Part shown: positions 13,199 to 16,744 of the stretch, piece after piece
Layout: every line of letters begins with the position of its first letter
Position numbering within the stretch: the first letter of the stretch is position 1
Source: Tardiphaga sp.
GTDB taxonomy: Bacteria > Pseudomonadota > Alphaproteobacteria > Rhizobiales > Xanthobacteraceae
DNA length: 16,744 nucleotides
Reading direction: 5' to 3'
NCBI GenBank assembly: GCA_028290765.1
Contig: JAQGJF010001021.1
Location: 1 to 16,744, forward strand
The notes under the pieces: generated by a model
The model's database searches: none
Told to the model about the DNA's origin: nothing
Seen by the model: the letters and a program-made list of their open reading frames with translations, nothing else
Made by a program: the position numbers and the translations under genes

Positions 13199-16168
13199 TC
13201 AGCCCTCGCCGCCCTCGATCAGCACTCGGAATACCCTGCGCACCTCGGTCTGGGTTTCCCGCACCCGCGCTTCCAGCGATGAAAAATCCGGCGCATCGCC
13301 AGCCCGCGTCATGACCCGCAGCAGATCCTCGCCCGCGGTTTCGGGGCGGACTTTTCCGCTGACCCACAGCCGCAGAATCTGCGTCAGGTCATGATAGAGC
13401 CGCGCCGCCGGTCTCAGCACCTCGGCCGCGGATGGCGGCAACACGCCGAGCCGCGTCGCATTGTCGAGCACCGCAAGGGTATTGACGCTGAGAATCTCGG
13501 GCCGGTCGGCGGCGTGAACGAGTTGCAGATACTGGGCGATGAACTCGATATCGACCATGCCGCCCGCGGCATATTTCAGGTCCCAGATATCGTCCTCGCC
13601 CTTCTCGAGCGCGATGGCGCGGCGCATCTCGGCGACGTCGCTGGCGATGACCGCGGCGTCGCGCGGGCGCGTCAGCACCTCGCGAATGATCTGTTCGATC
13701 CGACGACGGAAATCCGGCGACGACGAGATCACCCGCGCCCGCGTCAGCGCCATGTGCTCCCAGGTCCAGGCATCACGGTCCTGGTATTGCGCGAATGAAT
13801 CCAGCCGCGAGGCGACCGGGCCGGCGCGGCCCGACGGACGCAGCCGCATGTCGACCTCGTAGAGCACGCCGTAATTGGTCCGCGTGGTGAATGCGCTGAT
13901 CAGCCGTTGCGTGAAGCGGGCGAAATATTGCGCGCCATGCAGCGACCGCGCGCCGTCGGAATCCGGATTTTCGTCGTCAAAATCGTAGATCAGGATCAGG
14001 TCGAGATCCGACGATGCGGTCATTTCACGGCTGCCGAGCTTGCCCATCGCCAGAATGGCGGTCTCCTGCCCCTTGATCCGGCCGTGCTGGGTCGCGAACT
14101 GATCGATCACCAGGCCATGCAGGGTGTTGACGATGCCCTCCGCGACATCGGCGAAGGCGATGCTGGCCTGCGGCGCTGAGACCGTCCCGGACAGAATGCG
14201 CACGCCGATCAGGAACAGGCTTTCCTGGCCGAACAGACGCAACCGGTCGAGAAATTCCTCGTACGAATCCGCCTCTGACAGAGTCGCCGCCAACCGAAGC
14301 GATAATTCCCGCTGGTCCGGCATGGCACCAAAGAAACGCGGGTCGATCAGCCCGTCCATGATCTGCGGCTGACGGGCCAGCATGTCGCCGAGCCGCGGCG
14401 CGGCACCCAGCACAAGGGCGACCAGCGCCACCAAATCCCGGTTCTGGCCGAGCAGCGAGATCAGCCGCCCGCCCCGCTGCAGCGCCTGCAAGAAGCGGTC
14501 GAACGCCGTCACCGCGTTGTCGGGTTCCTCGGCATGGGCCAGCCCCTCGATCAATGCGGGGATGAATTCCACGAAGGCCTGACGGGTCGCGTCGACCCGG
14601 AGCGCGCGATATTCGCCGGTCGTCCATTGCCGCACCGTCTCCGCCACCATGACCGGCTTCTTGAAGCCGAGCCTGGTGAAGTGCTCCAGCAGACGCGGGT
14701 CGTCCGGACCCTTGCTGTAATCGGCCACCGGCAGTTTCGCGGTGCCGGTTGGATCGCCCTCGAACAGCCTGGCGTAATGTCCCTGCACGCAATTGAGATG
14801 ATCCAGCAGTTCTTTCGCGAAAGCAGCGCGGCTGTCGTAGCCGAGAAAGCGCGCGAACCGCTCCACCGCCTCGACATCTTCCGGCAGCGTGTGGGTCTGT
14901 TCGTCGGCGATCATCTGCAGCCGGTGCTCGACCTTCCGCAGGAATAAATAGGCGGCGGTCAGTTGGTCGCGGGCTTCGAACGTGATCCAGTTGCTCGACG
15001 CCAGGATATCCAGGGCCTCGAGCGTCGGCCGCACCCGCAATTCGGGATGCCGTCCGCCGGCGATCAATTGCTGGGTTTGCGCGAAGAATTCGATCTCGCG
15101 AATGCCGCCGCGGCCGACCTTGACGTTATGACCTTCCACGGCGATCTCGCTTTGGCCGCGGAACGTCTGCATCTGCCGCTTCATGTCATGCACATCGGTC
15201 AATGCCGCGAAATCGAGATGCTTGCGCCAGACAAAGGGCGCGATCTCGGCGACCAGCACCTCGCCGGCTTTCGCATCGCCGGCGCAGGGCCGCGCCTTGA
15301 TCATCGCGGCGCGTTCCCACGTCCGGCCTTCCCGCTCGTAATAATGCAGTGCCGACGCGGTCGAGATCGCCACCGGTGTCGATGCCGGATCCGGCCGCAG
15401 CCGCAAATCGACGCGGAACACATAGCCGTCGCCGGTGCGCTGTTGCAGCAACCGCGACAGGCCCTGTGTCACGCGCACGAAAAACGGCTGCGGTTCGATG
15501 TCGGGTGCCAGCGTCGGCGCGGCCAGATCGAAAAACACGATGAGGTCGATATCGCTGGAATAATTCAGCTCGCCCGCCCCCATCTTGCCCATGGCCAGCA
15601 CCACGAGGCTGCTGCCCTCCTCGGGGCGCTCGACGCTGGGGGGCTTTAGCCGGCCTCGCGCGGCCTCCTGCCTCAGCAGATAGCGCAGCGCGCATTGAAC
15701 CGAGGCGACGGCGAGATCGGTCAGCGCCTGCGTCACCCGCATCACCGGCCATACGCCACCGATATCGCACAGCGCAATCAGCAGCGCCGCTTCGGATTTC
15801 ATGCGGCGCAGCTGCTGCATCACCTCCGCCTCGCTAGCGGCCGCGGCAACGTCGGAGGTAACTTGCTCGACCAGCGCCGCGAGATGAGATTCCGGCTCGC
15901 ATCCGAGCAACCGGATCGCACGTGCGGGATCGGCGCGTATCAGATCGAAAAGATAGGGTGATGCTTCCGCAAGCCCGAGCAGAATGGCTTTGGCGGGAGC
16001 AAACCGGTCGGCAGTGTCACGGAACGCAGTCGCCTGCTCCGGCTCGAGGTCTGAAAGCCAGCCTTCGAGACGCTGCTCGGCTTCAACAGGAGCGGACAGA
16101 TGCGGACCGTCCACAAAGCACGCGGCCAGACGATGCCGGTCCGCGTCGTCCTTCGCGGATGAGGTCAT
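13199..16168 (-). CDS. glnE: Bifunctional [glutamine synthetase] adenylyltransferase / adenylyl-removing enzyme
   Basis: This 989-residue enzyme covalently regulates glutamine synthetase by adding AMP to, or removing it from, a tyrosine, in response to PII protein and glutamine. Two nucleotidyltransferase domains are visible. The N-terminal deadenylylase domain has G194-KMGAGELNYSSDID with D206 and D208. The C-terminal adenylyltransferase domain has G709-KLGSREMTASSDLD with D721 and D723. The acidic pairs that bind metal are intact in both, so both activities are expected. Length is close to the E. coli enzyme (about 946). The ATG start at 16168 overlaps the stop of the upstream histidine kinase gene as ATGA, indicating translational coupling. 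It ends two bases from a possible small convergent gene. Confidence 0.97.
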   Translation of the reverse strand: MTSSAKDDADRHRLAACFVDGPHLSAPVEAEQRLEGWLSDLEPEQATAFRDTADRFAPAKAILLGLAEASPYLFDLIRADPARAIRLLGCEPESHLAALVEQVTSDVAAAASEAEVMQQLRRMKSEAALLIALCDIGGVWPVMRVTQALTDLAVASVQCALRYLLRQEAARGRLKPPSVERPEEGSSLVVLAMGKMGAGELNYSSDIDLIVFFDLAAPTLAPDIEPQPFFVRVTQGLSRLLQQRTGDGYVFRVDLRLRPDPASTPVAISTASALHYYEREGRTWERAAMIKARPCAGDAKAGEVLVAEIAPFVWRKHLDFAALTDVHDMKRQMQTFRGQSEIAVEGHNVKVGRGGIREIEFFAQTQQLIAGGRHPELRVRPTLEALDILASSNWITFEARDQLTAAYLFLRKVEHRLQMIADEQTHTLPEDVEAVERFARFLGYDSRAAFAKELLDHLNCVQGHYARLFEGDPTGTAKLPVADYSKGPDDPRLLEHFTRLGFKKPVMVAETVRQWTTGEYRALRVDATRQAFVEFIPALIEGLAHAEEPDNAVTAFDRFLQALQRGGRLISLLGQNRDLVALVALVLGAAPRLGDMLARQPQIMDGLIDPRFFGAMPDQRELSLRLAATLSEADSYEEFLDRLRLFGQESLFLIGVRILSGTVSAPQASIAFADVAEGIVNTLHGLVIDQFATQHGRIKGQETAILAMGKLGSREMTASSDLDLILIYDFDDENPDSDGARSLHGAQYFARFTQRLISAFTTRTNYGVLYEVDMRLRPSGRAGPVASRLDSFAQYQDRDAWTWEHMALTRARVISSSPDFRRRIEQIIREVLTRPRDAAVIASDVAEMRRAIALEKGEDDIWDLKYAAGGMVDIEFIAQYLQLVHAADRPEILSVNTLAVLDNATRLGVLPPSAAEVLRPAARLYHDLTQILRLWVSGKVRPETAGEDLLRVMTRAGDAPDFSSLEARVRETQTEVRRVFRVLIEGGEG

Positions 16169-16744
16169 GCGGTCTTGTGTTGCACATTCGCCGTTTGTGC
16201 CGCAAGCCCCTCACCGGACACCGCCGGGATGGCCAATGTGGCGCGCAGCCCCGGATGCGCGTCGCTCAGCGTGAGATCGCCGCCATGCAGCGTCGCAACC
16301 GCCGACGCCAGACTTAGACCCAACCCGGATCCTGGCTGGGTGCGGCTGGCCTCCAGCCGGACAAATCGCTCGATCGCATGCTTGCGGTCGGCTTCCGGGA
16401 TTCCAGAGCCGTGGTCGGTGACACTGAGATGAACGCGATCGCCGTCGCGTTTTGCCTCGATCAGGATGTCTCTGGCACCGGTGCCGGTTACCGCATCGGC
16501 GCCGAGCGGCTGCGCCGAAGGCTGAGGCTGTCCGTATTTGATCGCGTTCTCGACCAGGTTTGCCAGCGCCTGGCTGATCAATTCGCGGTTGCCGTGCAAC
16601 AGCGCCGGCTCGGTCTTGACCTGGAGGGTCAGGCCGGAATCCTCCGCGAGCGGCTCGTACAGTTCCTGAATGCCATGCGCGACCTCGGCGGCGTCGAAAT
16701 CGTCCATGTTGCCACGCGCCTGCCCGGATTCTGCCCGGGCGATC
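16165..16744 (-). CDS. Sensor histidine kinase, C-terminal part (gene continues beyond the window)
   Basis: The frame stays open to the right edge, and the residues before the ATG at 16707 read ARAESGQARGN, a typical linker between the phosphorylated-histidine helices and the ATPase domain. That ATG is therefore internal and the N-terminus lies outside the window. The visible part is a complete HATPase_c domain: the N box NLVENAIKYG, the G1 box DHGSGIP and the G2 box GSGLGLSLA. The sensor region and the phospho-accepting histidine are not visible, so the signal cannot be inferred. The stop overlaps the glnE start. A response regulator gene is expected further upstream (inference from the usual layout). 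Confidence 0.93.
   Translation of the reverse strand, partial: IARAESGQARGNMDDFDAAEVAHGIQELYEPLAEDSGLTLQVKTEPALLHGNRELISQALANLVENAIKYGQPQPSAQPLGADAVTGTGARDILIEAKRDGDRVHLSVTDHGSGIPEADRKHAIERFVRLEASRTQPGSGLGLSLASAVATLHGGDLTLSDAHPGLRATLAIPAVSGEGLAAQTANVQHKTA

Noticed and set aside
13025..13282. 85-codon + strand frame overlapping the glnE end
   Set aside because: It runs into the antisense of glnE and has a low-complexity translation; the frame at 13035-13196 is the better candidate.
16712..16744. GC-rich inverted repeat-like sequence (GCCCGGATTCTGCCCGGGC) at the right edge
   Set aside because: It lies within the coding sequence of the histidine kinase linker and is explained by codon use.
1..16744. 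Possible mobile element, phage, CRISPR or toxin-antitoxin content
   Set aside because: No transposase, integrase, phage, toxin or regularly spaced repeat signature was found on either strand.

Overview
The window is 16.7 kb of high-GC, densely packed DNA from an alphaproteobacterium, most likely Bradyrhizobium, Rhodopseudomonas, Afipia or a close relative. The support is the protein families present (glnE directly after a histidine kinase gene, an Azotobacter-type 7Fe ferredoxin with its reductase, several CoA-catabolism genes), long antisense open frames typical of high GC, and a long GC-rich palindrome of a kind I recall from Bradyrhizobium genomes. The genus is an inference from memory, not a search result. 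I see no rRNA, tRNA, CRISPR array, transposase or phage gene.

Region 1 (1-4022) holds two convergent gene pairs that meet stop to stop with no spacer. On the + strand are an MBOAT membrane O-acyltransferase (5' end outside the window) and a membrane-anchored SGNH-like protein whose start overlaps it. On the - strand are an acyl carrier protein and a fatty-acyl-AMP ligase. Activating ligase, carrier protein, MBOAT and anchored SGNH partner are the four roles of the DltA/DltC/DltB/DltD machine, here with a fatty-acyl-type ligase. I infer an envelope or exopolymer acylation system.

Region 2 (4293-12867) is a catabolic regulon in two converging operons. The + operon encodes a ferredoxin-NADP+ reductase, an AroE-like dehydrogenase lacking the shikimate-binding serines, a 7Fe ferredoxin and a 2-keto-4-pentenoate hydratase-like enzyme. 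The - operon encodes a family I CoA-transferase, a TetR regulator, an Old Yellow Enzyme-type oxidoreductase, a 3-hydroxyisobutyrate dehydrogenase-like enzyme and a crotonase. The two operons converge on a 36-bp-arm inverted repeat at 7138-7227. Their promoters, 8.5 kb apart, carry nearly the same dyad motif (20 of 21 bases identical), most simply read as the operator of the TetR protein encoded inside the regulon. CoA transfer, enoate reduction, hydration, alcohol oxidation and an NADPH-to-ferredoxin electron supply suggest breakdown of an unsaturated or ring-derived carboxylic acid. The substrate is not evident and I do not recognise the pathway as a described one.

Region 3 (12851-13196) is intergenic sequence with a small inverted repeat and a possible 53-residue protein. 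Region 4 (13199-16744) is core nitrogen regulation: the end of a sensor histidine kinase gene overlapping glnE, the bifunctional glutamine synthetase adenylyltransferase/deadenylylase. The kinase runs off the right edge.
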